Assembly: GCF_000428765.1 (NCBI RefSeq)
Contig: NZ_AUAO01000002.1
Location: forward strand, 434,001 to 498,000
Source of the DNA: Brevundimonas aveniformis DSM 17977
Lineage (GTDB): Bacteria > Pseudomonadota > Alphaproteobacteria > Caulobacterales > Caulobacteraceae
DNA length: 64,000 nt
Direction of reading: 5' to 3'
Shown: positions 33,388 through 43,743 of the stretch, piece by piece
Layout of the letters: each line of letters starts with the position of its first letter
Position numbering within the stretch: position 1 is the first letter of the stretch
Notes under the pieces: generated by a model
What the model was told of the DNA's origin: nothing
What the model saw: only the letters and a program-made list of their open reading frames with translations
Databases searched by the model: none
Translations under genes and position numbers: made by a program

Positions 33388-34050
33388 TCAGGCGTAACTG
33401 TAAGGACCACCGCGCGTGATGGCCCGCCGATAAGCCTCGCGTCCATGGATGCGTTGAAGAAAAGCGGCGATCTTCGGTTTACGGGCTGCCCCGGCGCGGG
33501 CGGAGGCGGCCTCGAGCGGGAAGCTCATCATGATGTCGGCCGCTGTAAATTCAGGCCCCGCGAACCATTCATGGCGACCCAGTTCGGCTTCCCAGAAGCC
33601 AATATGGCCATCGAGCTGGGGCTGGATCATCCGCTTGTTCATGGCCTTGGTGATGCTGTTGGCGACGGGGCGGGCCAGGAAGGGAACCCTCGCTGGGATC
33701 TGGGCAAAGATCAGCCGCAGCAGGAGCGGCGTCATGGCGGACCCTTCGGCGTAGTACATCCAGTAGGTAAAGCGTCGCGCGTCTTCGGTCCCCGGTGCCG
33801 GGCGCAAACGTCCATCACCATAGGTGTTCAGCAGATAGTCGAAGATGGCACCTGTCTCGGCGACCTTGATGCCGTTGTCCTCGATCACCGGCGACTTGCC
33901 CAACGGATGCACGGATTTCAGTTCCGTTGGTGCCAACATGGTATGCGGATCGCGCCGATAAGCGCGGATCTCGTAGTCTAGGCCCAGTTCCTCCAACAGC
34001 CACAGAACCCGCTGGGAGCGGCTGTCGTTGAGGTGATGGACGATAATCAT
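33388..34050 (-). CDS. Glutathione S-transferase family protein
   Basis: A 220-residue two-domain protein. The thioredoxin-like N-terminal domain (residues 1-80) has VHHLNDSRSQRVLWLLEELG, with Ser7-9 as likely glutathione-activating residues, then the cis-Pro region LGKSPVIEDNG and ETGAIFDYLL. The helical C-terminal domain contains WYFAGPEFTAADIMMSFP-type sequence (EWFAGPEFTAADIMMSFPLE), the conserved N-capping box. It should act in the cytoplasm on electrophiles with glutathione; the substrate is unknown. Confidence 0.92.
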   Translation of the reverse strand: MIIVHHLNDSRSQRVLWLLEELGLDYEIRAYRRDPHTMLAPTELKSVHPLGKSPVIEDNGIKVAETGAIFDYLLNTYGDGRLRPAPGTEDARRFTYWMYYAEGSAMTPLLLRLIFAQIPARVPFLARPVANSITKAMNKRMIQPQLDGHIGFWEAELGRHEWFAGPEFTAADIMMSFPLEAASARAGAARKPKIAAFLQRIHGREAYRRAITRGGPYSYA

Positions 34051-34099
34051 GGCGAGGGCCTCCCGTGAGAGCCCACACTAGCCACCCCGAACGGTTTGG

Positions 34100-35980
34100 C
34101 TAGCCGCGTGCCTTGGCTTTGAACGGCTTCTTGGCGAAGGGCTTCTTGCCCGGTCCGCCGGCCTTGGGCTTGAAGCCGGTCTTTTTCTTGAAAGGCGGTC
34201 GGGCACCCTCACCTGTATCGCGATTTTCCGGTCGCTTGAACGGCTTGGGGGCCGGCCGCGGTTCGCCGTTGGCGCGCTTGGCGTGGGGCTTGCGGTTGAA
34301 GGTTCGTGCGCCGTTGTCGTCCTCGTGACGAGGCTTGGGTCCCTTCTTGTAGCCGCCGGGGGTCGGGGCCTCGGACGGAGTGATGGTCACGTCCTTCTCA
34401 CCGGACGCCGCAACAGCTTCGCGGAAGCGGTCGGCATGCGTAAGGGCGATCTGGAAGCGCGTCTCGTCCGGGTAGATGCGGATCGAGCCGATCTCCTTCT
34501 TGGTGATGTGTCCCAGACGACAGATCAGCGGGATCAGCCACTTGGGGTCGGCGTTGCGCGACCGACCGACATCCATGCGGAACCAGGTCGTCTCGTCCTC
34601 GGTCAGGCGTTCTCCCGGCCAGGGCTGGGCCGAGGCGTCGTCGCCACCGGCTTTTCGGGCCGGACGTTCACCCGGATCGAGCAGTTCCTCGGGAGCCGGC
34701 AGATCCTTGCGTTGCAACCGGATCAGGGCGGCGGCGATGGCCTCGGGCTCTCGCTCGGCCAGCAGACGGCGCGCCAGGGCCAGATCCTCCTCCGTGGCCT
34801 CGACGGCGAAGATGTCGGCGGACAGCAGGCGCGTCTCGTCCTTGGCGCGAATCTCATCAGCCGTCGGTGCCCCGGACCAGGTGACGTCGATCCCGGCATT
34901 GCCGATCAGCATGTCAGCCTTGCGACGCCGTGTATGCGGGACCAGCAGGACCGAAACCCCCTTCTTGCCGGCACGGCCGGTCCGGCCCGACCGGTGGAGG
35001 AGGCCCGCCTTGTTCATCGGCAGTTCGGCGTGGATGACCAGACCCAGATCGGGCAGGTCCAGGCCTCGCGCTGCGACATCGGTGGCGACACAGACCCGCG
35101 ACCGGCCATCGCGCAGGGACTGAAGCGCATCGTTGCGCTCACGCTGGCCCATCTCGCCAGACAGGGCGACCGAGTTGAACCCCCTCTCAAGCAGCGACGA
35201 TTGCAGGTGGCGCACGGCATCGCGTGTCGAGCAGAAGACCAGAGCACCCGGGGCCTCGAAAAACCGCAGCACATTGACCACGGCATGTTCGACCTCATTG
35301 GGGGCAATGCGCATGGCGCGATATTCGATATCGCCGTGCGGGGTGTTGCGGTTCGTCGTGTCGATCCGAACGGCGTCGCGCTGGTACTTGCGAGCCAGGG
35401 TGGCGATGTCGCGAGCGATGGTCGCCGAGAACAACAGGGTACGACGATCTGCCGGGGCGGCGTCGAGGATGAACTCCAGATCCTCGCGGAAGCCCATGTC
35501 GAGCATCTCGTCGGCCTCGTCCAGCACGACGATACGAATGGCCGACAGGTCCAGATTTCCCCGCTCGATGTGGTCCTTCAGGCGGCCGGGCGTGCCGACA
35601 ACAATGTGGGTGCCGTGGGCCAGGGCGCGCTGCTCGCGCCGGGCATCCATGCCGCCGACGCAGGTGGCGATCCGCGCCTCGGCCGGGGCGTACAGCCAGC
35701 GCAGCTCGACGGACACCTGAAGCGCCAGCTCACGGGTCGGGGCAATCACGAGTGCCAGGGGGGCGGCTGCCGGACCAAACGTCTCGGCGTCGTTCAGCAG
35801 CGTCGGGGCTGCCGCCAGACCGAAGGCGACGGTCTTGCCCGAGCCGGTCTGGGCCGAGACGAGCAAATCCTGGTCGTTCAGACCGGCTTCCAGCACCGCC
35901 GCCTGAACCGGCGTCGGCTCGGCATAGCCGCGCTCTGACAGGGCGCGCGCCAGCGCAGGATGGACGACGGGGAAGGGCAT
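34100..35980 (-). CDS. DEAD-box RNA helicase with DbpA-like RNA-binding domain
   Basis: A 626-residue ATP-dependent RNA helicase. Motifs occur in order: Q motif (YAEPTPVQAAVLEAG), Walker A SAQTGSGKT (about 43-51), PTRELA, GTPGRL, DEAD in VVLDEADEMLDMG, SAT, and HRSGRTGRAGKKG. A DbpA-type domain lies near residues 480-555 (WFRMDVGRSRNADPKWLIPL), and a Lys/Arg/Pro-rich tail (about 560-626) should add nonspecific RNA binding. It resembles DeaD/CsdA-type helicases for ribosome assembly and cold growth. The exact target is not determined. Confidence 0.94.
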   Translation of the reverse strand: MPFPVVHPALARALSERGYAEPTPVQAAVLEAGLNDQDLLVSAQTGSGKTVAFGLAAAPTLLNDAETFGPAAAPLALVIAPTRELALQVSVELRWLYAPAEARIATCVGGMDARREQRALAHGTHIVVGTPGRLKDHIERGNLDLSAIRIVVLDEADEMLDMGFREDLEFILDAAPADRRTLLFSATIARDIATLARKYQRDAVRIDTTNRNTPHGDIEYRAMRIAPNEVEHAVVNVLRFFEAPGALVFCSTRDAVRHLQSSLLERGFNSVALSGEMGQRERNDALQSLRDGRSRVCVATDVAARGLDLPDLGLVIHAELPMNKAGLLHRSGRTGRAGKKGVSVLLVPHTRRRKADMLIGNAGIDVTWSGAPTADEIRAKDETRLLSADIFAVEATEEDLALARRLLAEREPEAIAAALIRLQRKDLPAPEELLDPGERPARKAGGDDASAQPWPGERLTEDETTWFRMDVGRSRNADPKWLIPLICRLGHITKKEIGSIRIYPDETRFQIALTHADRFREAVAASGEKDVTITPSEAPTPGGYKKGPKPRHEDDNGARTFNRKPHAKRANGEPRPAPKPFKRPENRDTGEGARPPFKKKTGFKPKAGGPGKKPFAKKPFKAKARG

Positions 35981-36000
35981 GATGAACCTGAAAACGACAA

Positions 36001-36034
36001 AGCGCCCGACCGGGATGATCCCGGGCCGGGCGCT
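36001..36034 (-). terminator. Intrinsic terminator after the M20 hydrolase gene
   Basis: AGCGCCCG and CGGGCGCT enclose an inner stem CCGGGAT / ATCCCGG, with small bulges. On the reverse strand it is followed by TTTGTCGTTTTC. It lies between the M20 stop (36084) and the helicase start (35980), so it separates the two leftward genes. Confidence 0.75.
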
Positions 36035-36083
36035 TGGGGGAAGGGCCTCTAGGCCCTGATAAAGGCGGGGATAAGGCGGGGCT

Positions 36084-37403
36084 CTACTCCGCTCCTGGTG
36101 CCATCAAAGCCATCCCCGCCAGGACCATGGCCTCAACGCCGGCCGTAACAGACGGCTCGGCCTCGATGCGGAACTCTGGCGAGTGGTGGCCCGCCGCCGT
36201 GTCCACCTCAGACGGCAGCGTACCGCCGACATCGAAATAGACACCGCGCACGCCGTTTCCGGGGGCGACGAAATAGGCGAAATCCTCGGCCCCCATGCCC
36301 GTGCGGGCTTCGTCACGCAGCCGATCGGCCCCCATGCCTGCGGCGATGGCGTCGCGAACGCGCTGGGCCGTCTCGGGATCATTGATCGTGGCTGGTGTGG
36401 TTTCGGTGGCCGAGCGGGTGACGATGGGCAGGCGATCTTCGGGCACACCCAGAGCACGCGCGGTGTTGGCTGATACGCGGTCGATGCCGTCCAGCAGACG
36501 TTCGCGCACCTCGGGGCTGTCGGACCGAACGGTCAGCTGCAAATCGACCCGTTCGCCGATGATATTGTGCTTGGTGCCGCCATGGATCGACCCCACCGTG
36601 ATGACGGCACCCTCCAGGGGGCTGATTTCCCGGCTGACGATGGATTGCAGAGAGACGACGATCTGGGCGGCGACCAGCACTGGGTCCACACCCATGTGCG
36701 GATAGGCCCCATGCGTGCCGATGCCGCGCACCTGGATGTCGACGCTGTCCGACGAAGACGACACGACGTCCAGCGGCACCGAAATCGTCCCGGCTGCCTG
36801 ACCGGCGGCGACGTGGAAGGCCAGGGCGTATTCGGGGCGGGGGAAGCGCTCATAGAGACCGTCCTCCAGCATTTCTCGCGCGCCAAAGATGCGTTCTTCC
36901 GCCGGCTGGACGACCAGCAGCAGCGTACCGGACCATTGATCCCGGAGCTCGATCATTTGGCGGGCTGTCCCGACCAGGGCGGTGATGTGCACATCGTGGC
37001 CACAGGCGTGCATGACCGGCCGTTCCTGGCCGTCCCGATCAAGCTGGCGGGCGGTTGAGGCATTGCTCAGGCCCGAACGCTCTTCCACGGGCAGGCCGTC
37101 CATGTCGGCGCGCATCAGCACGGTCGGGCCGTCACCGTTCCTTAGGATCGCAACCACGCCGGTTCCGCCGACGCCTTCGGTCACCTCATACCCCAGCGCG
37201 CGCAGTTCGGTGGCCATCCGTGCAGCGGTCAGAACCTCCATGCCCGACAGCTCGGGATTGCGGTGGAAGTGATCGAACAGGGCCCCCAGGTGACTGTCAT
37301 AGTCCGCCTGGATCGACGACCTGAGCTCGGCATCCTGGCCCTGTGCCATCGCGCTGCCGGCCAGCACGGCCCAGGCTACGGTCCCAATCAGAAATGGCTT
37401 CAT
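36084..37403 (-). CDS. M20 family amidohydrolase, exported
   Basis: A 439-residue metallohydrolase. It starts MKPFLIGTVAWAVLAGSAMA with a signal peptide likely cut after AMA (residue 20), so it should be periplasmic. Metal-site motifs of the aminoacylase/carboxypeptidase branch are HACGHDVHITALVG, VVQPAEERIFGAREML and the C-terminal GMGAEDFAYFVAPG; FHVAAGQAAG replaces the more usual LHVxP. It probably hydrolyses N-acylated or amide-linked amino acids. I took the ATG at 37403 because it starts the signal peptide; a longer frame upstream has no such feature. A terminator follows at 36001-36034. Confidence 0.9.
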   Translation of the reverse strand: MKPFLIGTVAWAVLAGSAMAQGQDAELRSSIQADYDSHLGALFDHFHRNPELSGMEVLTAARMATELRALGYEVTEGVGGTGVVAILRNGDGPTVLMRADMDGLPVEERSGLSNASTARQLDRDGQERPVMHACGHDVHITALVGTARQMIELRDQWSGTLLLVVQPAEERIFGAREMLEDGLYERFPRPEYALAFHVAAGQAAGTISVPLDVVSSSSDSVDIQVRGIGTHGAYPHMGVDPVLVAAQIVVSLQSIVSREISPLEGAVITVGSIHGGTKHNIIGERVDLQLTVRSDSPEVRERLLDGIDRVSANTARALGVPEDRLPIVTRSATETTPATINDPETAQRVRDAIAAGMGADRLRDEARTGMGAEDFAYFVAPGNGVRGVYFDVGGTLPSEVDTAAGHHSPEFRIEAEPSVTAGVEAMVLAGMALMAPGAE

Positions 37404-37503
37404 TGTCGTCTCCCCCAAAAGAACGGGAACATGATCATGGGGACTTTGGGCTGGCAAGCATCCGGCCATTGAGTTTCGGCGCAGTTCGCGCCAGCTATCG
37501 GTC

Positions 37504-38553
37504 ATGGACATCCCCTCGGACGAACCCCGCCTGACCAGCCTCGCCCACGGGGGCGGGTGCGGCTGCAAGATTGCGCCGGCGGTCCTGAGCGAGATGCTGG
37601 CGCAGGTGACGCCGGCGCGCCCGTTCGTGGACCTTCTGGTCGGGACTGAGAGCAGCGACGATGCCGCGGTCTGGCGGCTGAACGACACCCAGGCGCTGGT
37701 GGCGACGACGGACTTCTTCATGCCGGTCGTCGACGATCCGTTTGATTTCGGTCGGATCGCCGCGACCAATGCCTTGTCCGACGTTTACGCGATGGGCGGC
37801 AGACCTATCCTGGGGCTGGCCATCGTCGGCATGCCGGTGAATGTCCTGTCGGCCCAGACCATTGGGCGCATTCTGGAAGGCGGGGCCAGCGTCTGTGCGC
37901 GGGCGGATATCCCGATCGCCGGGGGCCATTCCATCGACAGCGTCGAGCCGATCTATGGCCTGGTGGTCATGGGGCTGGTGAACCCGACCCGGGTGATGAC
38001 CAATCGCGGGGCCCGGCCCGGCGATGTGCTGGTCCTGACCAAGCCGCTGGGCGTTGGTGTGCTCAGCGCTGCCTACAAGCAGAGGCGTCTGGATGAGGCC
38101 GGCTATCGCGAACTGATCGACACGACCACACGGTCGAACTGGATCGGGCCCTCGCTGGCGGACACAGACCACGTCCATGCCATGACCGATGTGACCGGCT
38201 TTGGTCTTGCCGGCCATGCGCTGGAGATGGCGCGCGGGTCTGGTGTCAGAATCGAGCTGTTCAAAACGCCGCCGCGTCTAGCCGGTGTGGATGCCTTGCT
38301 GGCAGACGGGGTTCGCACCGGGGCCTCGGCGCGAAACTGGGCCAGCTATGGGGACAGTGTCGAAGGGCTGGGCGAGGGGGCTTTGCGTGATCTACTGACC
38401 GATCCTCAGACCTCCGGCGGTCTGCTCGTGTCGGTGGCCGAGGCGGGCTTGGCCGGGCTGAACTGGACGTTGTCCCGTGCCGGCTTCGATCAGGCGGCGG
38501 TTGTCGGGCGTGTCGTCGAAGGTGAACCCGGCGTGCGGGTCGTCGCGGCATGA
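37504..38553 (+). CDS. selD: Selenide, water dikinase
   Basis: A 349-residue enzyme that makes selenophosphate from selenide and ATP. The N-terminal LTSLAHGGGCGCKIAPAVLS has the conserved catalytic site with Cys19 (not selenocysteine) and Lys22, followed by ETSSDDAAVWRLND-type sequence (GTESSDDAAVWRL), and VATTDFFMPVVDDPFDFGRI and NALSDVYAMGGRPI, as in the E. coli enzyme. The C-terminal half has MTDVTGFGLAGHALEMA and TDPQTSGGLLVSV. The mnmH gene starts inside its stop codon (ATGA), which points to selenium use in tRNA. Confidence 0.95.
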   Translation: MDIPSDEPRLTSLAHGGGCGCKIAPAVLSEMLAQVTPARPFVDLLVGTESSDDAAVWRLNDTQALVATTDFFMPVVDDPFDFGRIAATNALSDVYAMGGRPILGLAIVGMPVNVLSAQTIGRILEGGASVCARADIPIAGGHSIDSVEPIYGLVVMGLVNPTRVMTNRGARPGDVLVLTKPLGVGVLSAAYKQRRLDEAGYRELIDTTTRSNWIGPSLADTDHVHAMTDVTGFGLAGHALEMARGSGVRIELFKTPPRLAGVDALLADGVRTGASARNWASYGDSVEGLGEGALRDLLTDPQTSGGLLVSVAEAGLAGLNWTLSRAGFDQAAVVGRVVEGEPGVRVVAA

Positions 38554-39563
38554 TCCGCACGCTGGCCGACATTGACGTCGCCGCCCTGGCGGCGTTCGAC
38601 GCCATCATTGATGTCCGCAGTCCCGGTGAGTTCGCCGAGGATCATCTGCCCGGAGCCATCAATCTCCCGGTGCTGGACGACGCCGAGCGGGCCGAGGTCG
38701 GCACGGAATACGTCCAGGGCTCCAAGTTCCGCGCCCGCCGCAATGGCGCGGCCCTGGTCGCCCGCAACATCGCCCGGCATCTGGAGGGGGCGCTGGCCGA
38801 TGCGCCTGCCGGCTTGAAGCCGCTGGTCTATTGCTGGCGCGGGGGCCAGCGGTCGCACGCTATGGTCACGATCATGGATCAGGTCGGCTGGCCGGTGACG
38901 GTGCTGGACGGCGGCTACCAGACCTGGCGCCGGGGGGTGGTGCGGCGGCTCTACGACGAGCCGCTGGACCACCGTTTCGTGCTGATCGACGGTCCGACGG
39001 GCGTGGGCAAGACCGAGATGCTCGGCCGCCTGGCCGAGGCCGGCGAACAGGTGCTTGACCTTGAGGCGCTCGCCAATCATCGCGGCAGCCTGTTCGGGGC
39101 TATGCCCGGCGGCCAGCCCAGCCAAAAGTTGTTCGACAGCCGCCTCATCGCCGCCCTCGCCGCCCTTGACCCGGCCCGTCCGGTCGCGGTTGAAGCCGAG
39201 TCCAGCCGCGTCGGAACCGTCACCCTGCCCAAGCAGATTTGGGCCGTCATGCAGGCTGCGCCCGTCGTCGAACTGACCGCGCCGATGGAGGATCGGATTT
39301 CTAGAATCCTGCAAGATTATGATGGTTTCTCTAGAAATTCCGATCTAGTTGCTGAGGTGCTGGCGCGCCTGCCGCGCCACATCTCAAAGAGCCAGCGTGC
39401 CGACTGGCTGGAGATGGTCCGTCAGGGCCAAACCGCAGCCTTCGTTCAATCATTGATCGAGGCCCACTACGACCCTGCTTACGGGCGGCAAGGTCGACGG
39501 CCAATCGCGCACTTGCCATCGTACGCTGTCGACGCGCTAAAACAGATCTTGCAAAGCGCCTAG
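38550..39563 (+). CDS. mnmH: tRNA 2-selenouridine synthase
   Basis: A 337-residue enzyme that replaces sulfur by selenium at the wobble uridine (mnm5s2U34 to mnm5se2U34), by way of a geranylated intermediate. A rhodanese domain (residues 1-135) has the active Cys95 in LVYCWRGGQRS. A P-loop domain follows with GPTGVGKT (148-155). Length is close to E. coli SelU (364). It overlaps selD (ATGA) and uses its selenophosphate. Bases around 39295-39355 are more AT-rich than the neighbours (several TCTAGAA-like words). The last 27 bases overlap the convergent DUF1294 gene. Confidence 0.95.
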   Translation: MIRTLADIDVAALAAFDAIIDVRSPGEFAEDHLPGAINLPVLDDAERAEVGTEYVQGSKFRARRNGAALVARNIARHLEGALADAPAGLKPLVYCWRGGQRSHAMVTIMDQVGWPVTVLDGGYQTWRRGVVRRLYDEPLDHRFVLIDGPTGVGKTEMLGRLAEAGEQVLDLEALANHRGSLFGAMPGGQPSQKLFDSRLIAALAALDPARPVAVEAESSRVGTVTLPKQIWAVMQAAPVVELTAPMEDRISRILQDYDGFSRNSDLVAEVLARLPRHISKSQRADWLEMVRQGQTAAFVQSLIEAHYDPAYGRQGRRPIAHLPSYAVDALKQILQSA

Positions 39564-39833
39564 CTCACCACCTGCCAGCAGCCACAGCGCCACCGCGACG
39601 TGGATCGCCAGTGCTCCCAGCATCAGGCTCCGGAACGGCTGCTTGCGCGTCTTGTGGCGGAACAGCTCACAGGCGATCCAGGCCCCGACCCCGCCCAAGA
39701 CGGCCAACCAGAGCAGCACACGCTCAGGAATACGGTCGCCCTGCGCCCGCGCCTGATGCTTGTCGTAGCCGTAGACGACGAAGGCGAGGAGGTTGCCGGC
39801 CAAGACCAGAAGGAGGACCGGCAGGCCCGCCAC
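39537..39833 (-). CDS. DUF1294 family small membrane protein
   Basis: A 98-residue protein with three hydrophobic segments and the DUF1294 signature: VYGYDKHQARAQGDRIPERV, then LAVLGGVGAWIACELFRHKT and RKQPFRSLM. Function is unknown. The GTG at 39833 overlaps the carB stop (TAGTG), so it is the end of the rraB-carB unit. No ATG is available in the N-terminal part. The 3' end overlaps mnmH by 27 bases in convergent orientation. Confidence 0.78.
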   Translation of the reverse strand: MAGLPVLLLVLAGNLLAFVVYGYDKHQARAQGDRIPERVLLWLAVLGGVGAWIACELFRHKTRKQPFRSLMLGALAIHVAVALWLLAGGELGALQDLF

Positions 39834-42800
39834 TACCCGTATTCCTGGATCGCCCGTACGTCCAGTTCCCCCGCCTTGATCGCGGCGATGGCCTGGGCGG
39901 CGGCGAGGGCCGCCGGGGTGGTGGTGAAGTAGGGGATCTTCATCATCAGGGCGGTGCGCCGGATGGAGAAGCTGTCGGCCAGCGACTGCTTGCCCTCGGT
40001 GGTGTTGATGAGGATCTGCACCTCGCCGTTCTTCATCGCGTCGACGATGTGGGGGCGACCCTCGAGCACCTTCTTGACGAAGCCGACCTCCAGCCCCTGC
40101 TCGACCAGATAGGCGTGGGTGCCGCCCGTGGCGATCAGGCTGAAGCCTTGCGCCAGCAGCACCTTTGCCGCGTCCAGGATGAACGGCTTGTCGTCGTCCT
40201 TGACCGAGATGAAGGCGCATCCGGCGGTCGGCAGGACCGTGCCGCCGCCCAGCTGGCTCTTGGCGAAGGCGCGGGCGAAGGCGGGGGCCATGTCGGCCTC
40301 GCCGTCGCGCTTCCAGTCCAGACCCATGACCTCGCCGGTCGAGCGCATTTCCGGCCCCAGGATGGTGTCGACGCCGGCAAAGCGGGCGAACGGGAACACC
40401 GCCTCCTTGACGGCGATGTGGTCGTAGGGCCGGTCCTCCAGACCAAAGCCGGCCAACGTCTCGCCCGCCATGACCTTGGCGGCGATGGCCGCAACCGGCT
40501 GTCCGATGGTCTTGGCCACGAAGGGCACCGTGCGGCTGGCGCGCGGATTGACCTCCAGCACGAAGATGCGGGGGTTGGCGCTGTGCGGCTCTTCAATCGC
40601 GAACTGCACGTTCATCAGGCCGCGCACCTTCAGCGCCCGGGCCATCTCGGTCGTCTGCCGCTTCAACTCGGCCACGGTGGCGGCTGACAGGGAGTAGGGC
40701 GGCATCGAACAGGCGCTGTCGCCCGAATGCACCCCGGCCTCTTCGATGTGTTCCAGCACGCCGGCGACGAACACCGTCTCGTCGTCGCAGAGAGCGTCGA
40801 CATCGACCTCGGTGGCGCGGTTCAGATAGTGGTCGATTAGGACCGGATCGTCGCCCGACACCTGCATGGCCTCATGGACATACCGGTCCAGCTGCTCGCG
40901 GTCGTGGACGATCATCATGCCGCGGCCGCCCAGCACATAGGAGGGACGCAGGACGACCGGATAGCCGACCTCTTCAGCCTTCTGCGCGGCCTCTTCGGCG
41001 CTGCGGGCCAGGCCGTTGGGCGGCTGCATCAGGCCGATCTGGTGCAGCATCTGCTGGAACCGCTCCCGGTCCTCGGCCAGGTCGATGGAGTCCACGCTGG
41101 TGCCCAGGATCGGCACGCCGTCTTCCTGAAGGGCATGGGCCAGCTTCAGTGGCGTCTGGCCACCGAACTGGACCACCACGCCCAAAAGCTCGCCCTTGGA
41201 CCGCTCGACATCAATAAGTTCGAGCACATCCTCAGCCGTCAGCGGCTCGAAATAGAGGCGATCCGAAGTGTCATAGTCGGTCGAGACAGTCTCGGGATTA
41301 CAGTTGACCATGATCGACTCGACGCCGATGTCATCGAACGCAAAGGCGGCGTGACAGCAGCAGTAGTCGAACTCAATGCCCTGGCCGATCCGGTTCGGAC
41401 CGCCGCCGAGGATGACGGCCTTCTTGCGATCCGAGGGCTGGGACTCGCAGTCGGGAACCTGACCGAGCGCACCCGTCTCGTAGGTCGAATACATATAGGC
41501 GGTGGCGCTGGCGAACTCGGCTGCACAGGTGTCGATCCGCTTGAACACCGGCCGCACATTCAGGGCGCGGCGCGCCTTGCGCACCTCCGCCTCGGTCGAG
41601 CCGGTCAGTCGGGCGATACGGGCGTCTGAAAAACCCTTGGCCTTCAGCCGGCGGAAGGCGTCGGCCTCGCCCGGCAGGCCGCGCACGCGCAGATGGCCTT
41701 CCTCGCGCACGAGGTCTGCGATCTGGCGCAGGAACCACGGCTCATACGAACAGGCCGCCGCCACATCGTCGACGGTCAGGCCGTGACGGAAGGCCTGGGC
41801 GATGACGCGGACGCGGTCCGGCGTCGGCTGGCCCAGCGCCCGGATCACCGCCGCCTTGGCCGAGGCGTCGTCGTCCACGTCGGTGACGCCGTCGATCTCG
41901 ATCTCGTCAAAGCCGGTCAGGCCGGTTTCCAGGCCGCGCAGCGCCTTCTGCATGGATTCCTGGAAGGTCCGACCGATCGCCATGACCTCGCCGACCGACT
42001 TCATCGAGGTCGTCAGGCTGGCCTCGGCACCCGGATATTTCTCGAACGCAAAGCGTGGGATCTTGGTGACCACATAGTCAATCGACGGCTCAAAGCTGGC
42101 CGGGGTGACCTGGGTGATGTCGTTCTGCAGCTCATCGAGCGTGTAGCCGACCGCCAGCCGGGCGGCGACCTTGGCGATGGGAAAGCCCGTCGCCTTGGAC
42201 GCCAGCGCCGAGGAGCGCGACACACGCGGGTTCATCTCGATGACGACCATGCGACCGTCCGCCGGATTGATCGCCCACTGCACGTTCGACCCGCCGGTCT
42301 CGACCCCGATCTCGCGCAGCACATTGATCGAGCCGGTGCGCATCCGCTGATATTCCTTGTCGGTCAGCGTCAGGGCGGGGGCCACGGTGATGGAATCGCC
42401 GGTGTGCACCCCCATCGGGTCGATGTTCTCGATCGAGCAGATGATGATGCAGTTGTCCGCCCGGTCGCGGACCACCTCCATCTCATATTCCTTCCAGCCC
42501 AGGACGCTTTCCTCGATCAGCACCTCGGTGGTCGGCGACAGGTCCAGGCCGCGCTCGACGATCTCGCGGAACTCCTCGACGTTGTAGGCGATGCCGCCGC
42601 CGGTCCCGGCCAGGGTGAAGCTCGGGCGGATGATCGCCGGCAGGCCGACGAAGGCCAAGGCCTCATCGGCCTCCTCGACCGCGTGGATGGCGCGCGAACG
42701 GGGGCTTTCCAGCCCCAGCTTGTCCATGGCGTCGCGGAATTTCTGGCGATCCTCGGCCTTGTCGATGACGTCGGCTTTCGCCCCGATCATCTCCACGCCA

Positions 42801-43132
42801 TGCCGCGCCAGCGCCCCGGACTGTTCCAGCGCCAGCGCCGTGTTCAGCGCCGTCTGCCCACCCATGGTCGGCAGCAAGGCGTCGGGCCGCTCCTTGGCGA
42901 TGATCTTCTCGACGATCTCCGGCGTGATCGGTTCGATATAGGTGGCGTCGGCCACCTCCGGGTCGGTCATGATCGTGGCCGGGTTGGAGTTGACCAGAAT
43001 GACCCGATAGCCTTCGGCCTTCAGCGCCTTGCAGGCCTGAACCCCCGAATAGTCGAACTCGCACGCCTGACCGATGACGATGGGCCCGGCACCGATGATC
43101 AGGATGGATTGGATGTCTGTACGTTTGGGCAT
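39833..43132 (-). CDS. carB: Carbamoyl-phosphate synthase large subunit
   Basis: A 1,099-residue enzyme that makes carbamoyl phosphate for arginine and pyrimidine synthesis with ammonia delivered by CarA. The N-terminal carboxyphosphate ATP-grasp half (about 1-400) starts [20 protein letters not shown], the oligomerisation region follows (400-550), then the carbamoyl-phosphate ATP-grasp half (about 555-940, [20 protein letters not shown]) and the allosteric MGS-like domain (about 945-1099). Length is normal (E. coli 1,073). No carA is in the window. The rraB gene ends one base upstream. Confidence 0.97.
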   Translation of the reverse strand: MPKRTDIQSILIIGAGPIVIGQACEFDYSGVQACKALKAEGYRVILVNSNPATIMTDPEVADATYIEPITPEIVEKIIAKERPDALLPTMGGQTALNTALALEQSGALARHGVEMIGAKADVIDKAEDRQKFRDAMDKLGLESPRSRAIHAVEEADEALAFVGLPAIIRPSFTLAGTGGGIAYNVEEFREIVERGLDLSPTTEVLIEESVLGWKEYEMEVVRDRADNCIIICSIENIDPMGVHTGDSITVAPALTLTDKEYQRMRTGSINVLREIGVETGGSNVQWAINPADGRMVVIEMNPRVSRSSALASKATGFPIAKVAARLAVGYTLDELQNDITQVTPASFEPSIDYVVTKIPRFAFEKYPGAEASLTTSMKSVGEVMAIGRTFQESMQKALRGLETGLTGFDEIEIDGVTDVDDDASAKAAVIRALGQPTPDRVRVIAQAFRHGLTVDDVAAACSYEPWFLRQIADLVREEGHLRVRGLPGEADAFRRLKAKGFSDARIARLTGSTEAEVRKARRALNVRPVFKRIDTCAAEFASATAYMYSTYETGALGQVPDCESQPSDRKKAVILGGGPNRIGQGIEFDYCCCHAAFAFDDIGVESIMVNCNPETVSTDYDTSDRLYFEPLTAEDVLELIDVERSKGELLGVVVQFGGQTPLKLAHALQEDGVPILGTSVDSIDLAEDRERFQQMLHQIGLMQPPNGLARSAEEAAQKAEEVGYPVVLRPSYVLGGRGMMIVHDREQLDRYVHEAMQVSGDDPVLIDHYLNRATEVDVDALCDDETVFVAGVLEHIEEAGVHSGDSACSMPPYSLSAATVAELKRQTTEMARALKVRGLMNVQFAIEEPHSANPRIFVLEVNPRASRTVPFVAKTIGQPVAAIAAKVMAGETLAGFGLEDRPYDHIAVKEAVFPFARFAGVDTILGPEMRSTGEVMGLDWKRDGEADMAPAFARAFAKSQLGGGTVLPTAGCAFISVKDDDKPFILDAAKVLLAQGFSLIATGGTHAYLVEQGLEVGFVKKVLEGRPHIVDAMKNGEVQILINTTEGKQSLADSFSIRRTALMMKIPYFTTTPAALAAAQAIAAIKAGELDVRAIQEYG

Positions 43133-43133
43133 G

Positions 43134-43448
43134 TCAGTTCGTCACCACCGCGCACTCCCAGCCGTCGTAGTCGACCTGGAAGGCCGCGGCCCAGGATTGC
43201 ATCATCGAAGAGACCGAGGTGAAGGAGGCTTCATCCACCGCCATGGTCATCTCCAGCACCAGCGATTCCTCATCGCCGCGCGTGAAAAAGCCGGCTCGGC
43301 GCGCCACCTCATTGAGGTCGCCCAGGCCATGATCGTCGCCGTAGAAGTAGAACAGGGTGTGGCGCGGCGTCAGACCGCTGTCGCCATGCTCGGCCAGGGC
43401 CGCACGCACCATGGCGTCGCGTTCATCATGGCTGGCGTCGGTGGACAC
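43134..43448 (-). CDS. Ribonuclease E inhibitor RraB-family protein
   Basis: A 104-residue acidic protein of the RraB/YjgD family. Signatures are [33 protein letters not shown], and [19 protein letters not shown]. In E. coli RraB binds RNase E and lowers its activity; conservation of that role in this lineage is inference. It ends one base before carB on the same strand and is probably co-transcribed with it and with the DUF1294 gene. The upstream region (43449-43743) should hold its promoter. Confidence 0.8.
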   Translation of the reverse strand: MSTDASHDERDAMVRAALAEHGDSGLTPRHTLFYFYGDDHGLGDLNEVARRAGFFTRGDEESLVLEMTMAVDEASFTSVSSMMQSWAAAFQVDYDGWECAVVTN

Positions 43449-43743
43449 GGCGGCGGGTTTCCTTGCGCGCGCGAAGCCTCGCGGGGCGGTCGGCCCGTGC
43501 GGGGATTCGTTCAGTTATCGGCTAAGCGGCCCGTTTAGAGAGGGTAGCCCCTCGCCGCAACCGGCAAAGCGAAGAATCCATCGGTCGCCGATAGGAAGCG
43601 GCTCGCGATGCAAGGGAATTGGAGGCCCGGTCGCCGGTCGACCAGATACAGTTTCAGCTTGACCCGTCCCCGAACATCGGTGGCTTAGTGCGACTGCGGC
43701 CCGCCGCAGCGCGCAGAGCGGCCGCCGACAGAGGAGGCTGCCG
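43449..43743. promoter_or_regulatory. Intergenic region with divergent promoters; candidate promoter 43659-43688 (+)
   Basis: A 295-base region between divergent genes. TTGACC (43659-43664) and GCTTAG (43683-43688), 18 bases apart, could drive the DUF305 gene, and AGGAGG near 43731 precedes its ATG. I see no RNA gene or strong palindrome in it. Confidence 0.35.

Noticed and set aside
34283..35938. 551-codon open frame opposite the DEAD-box helicase
   Set aside because: Same reason: the helicase has all its motifs, and the opposite frame has none.
37504..38553. Selenocysteine in SelD
   Set aside because: The catalytic position is encoded by an ordinary Cys codon (HGGGCGCK), and no in-frame TGA occurs there.
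41693..43222. 509-codon open frame opposite carB
   Set aside because: Shadow of the well-supported carB. It has no domain and composition is that of GC-rich antisense frames.
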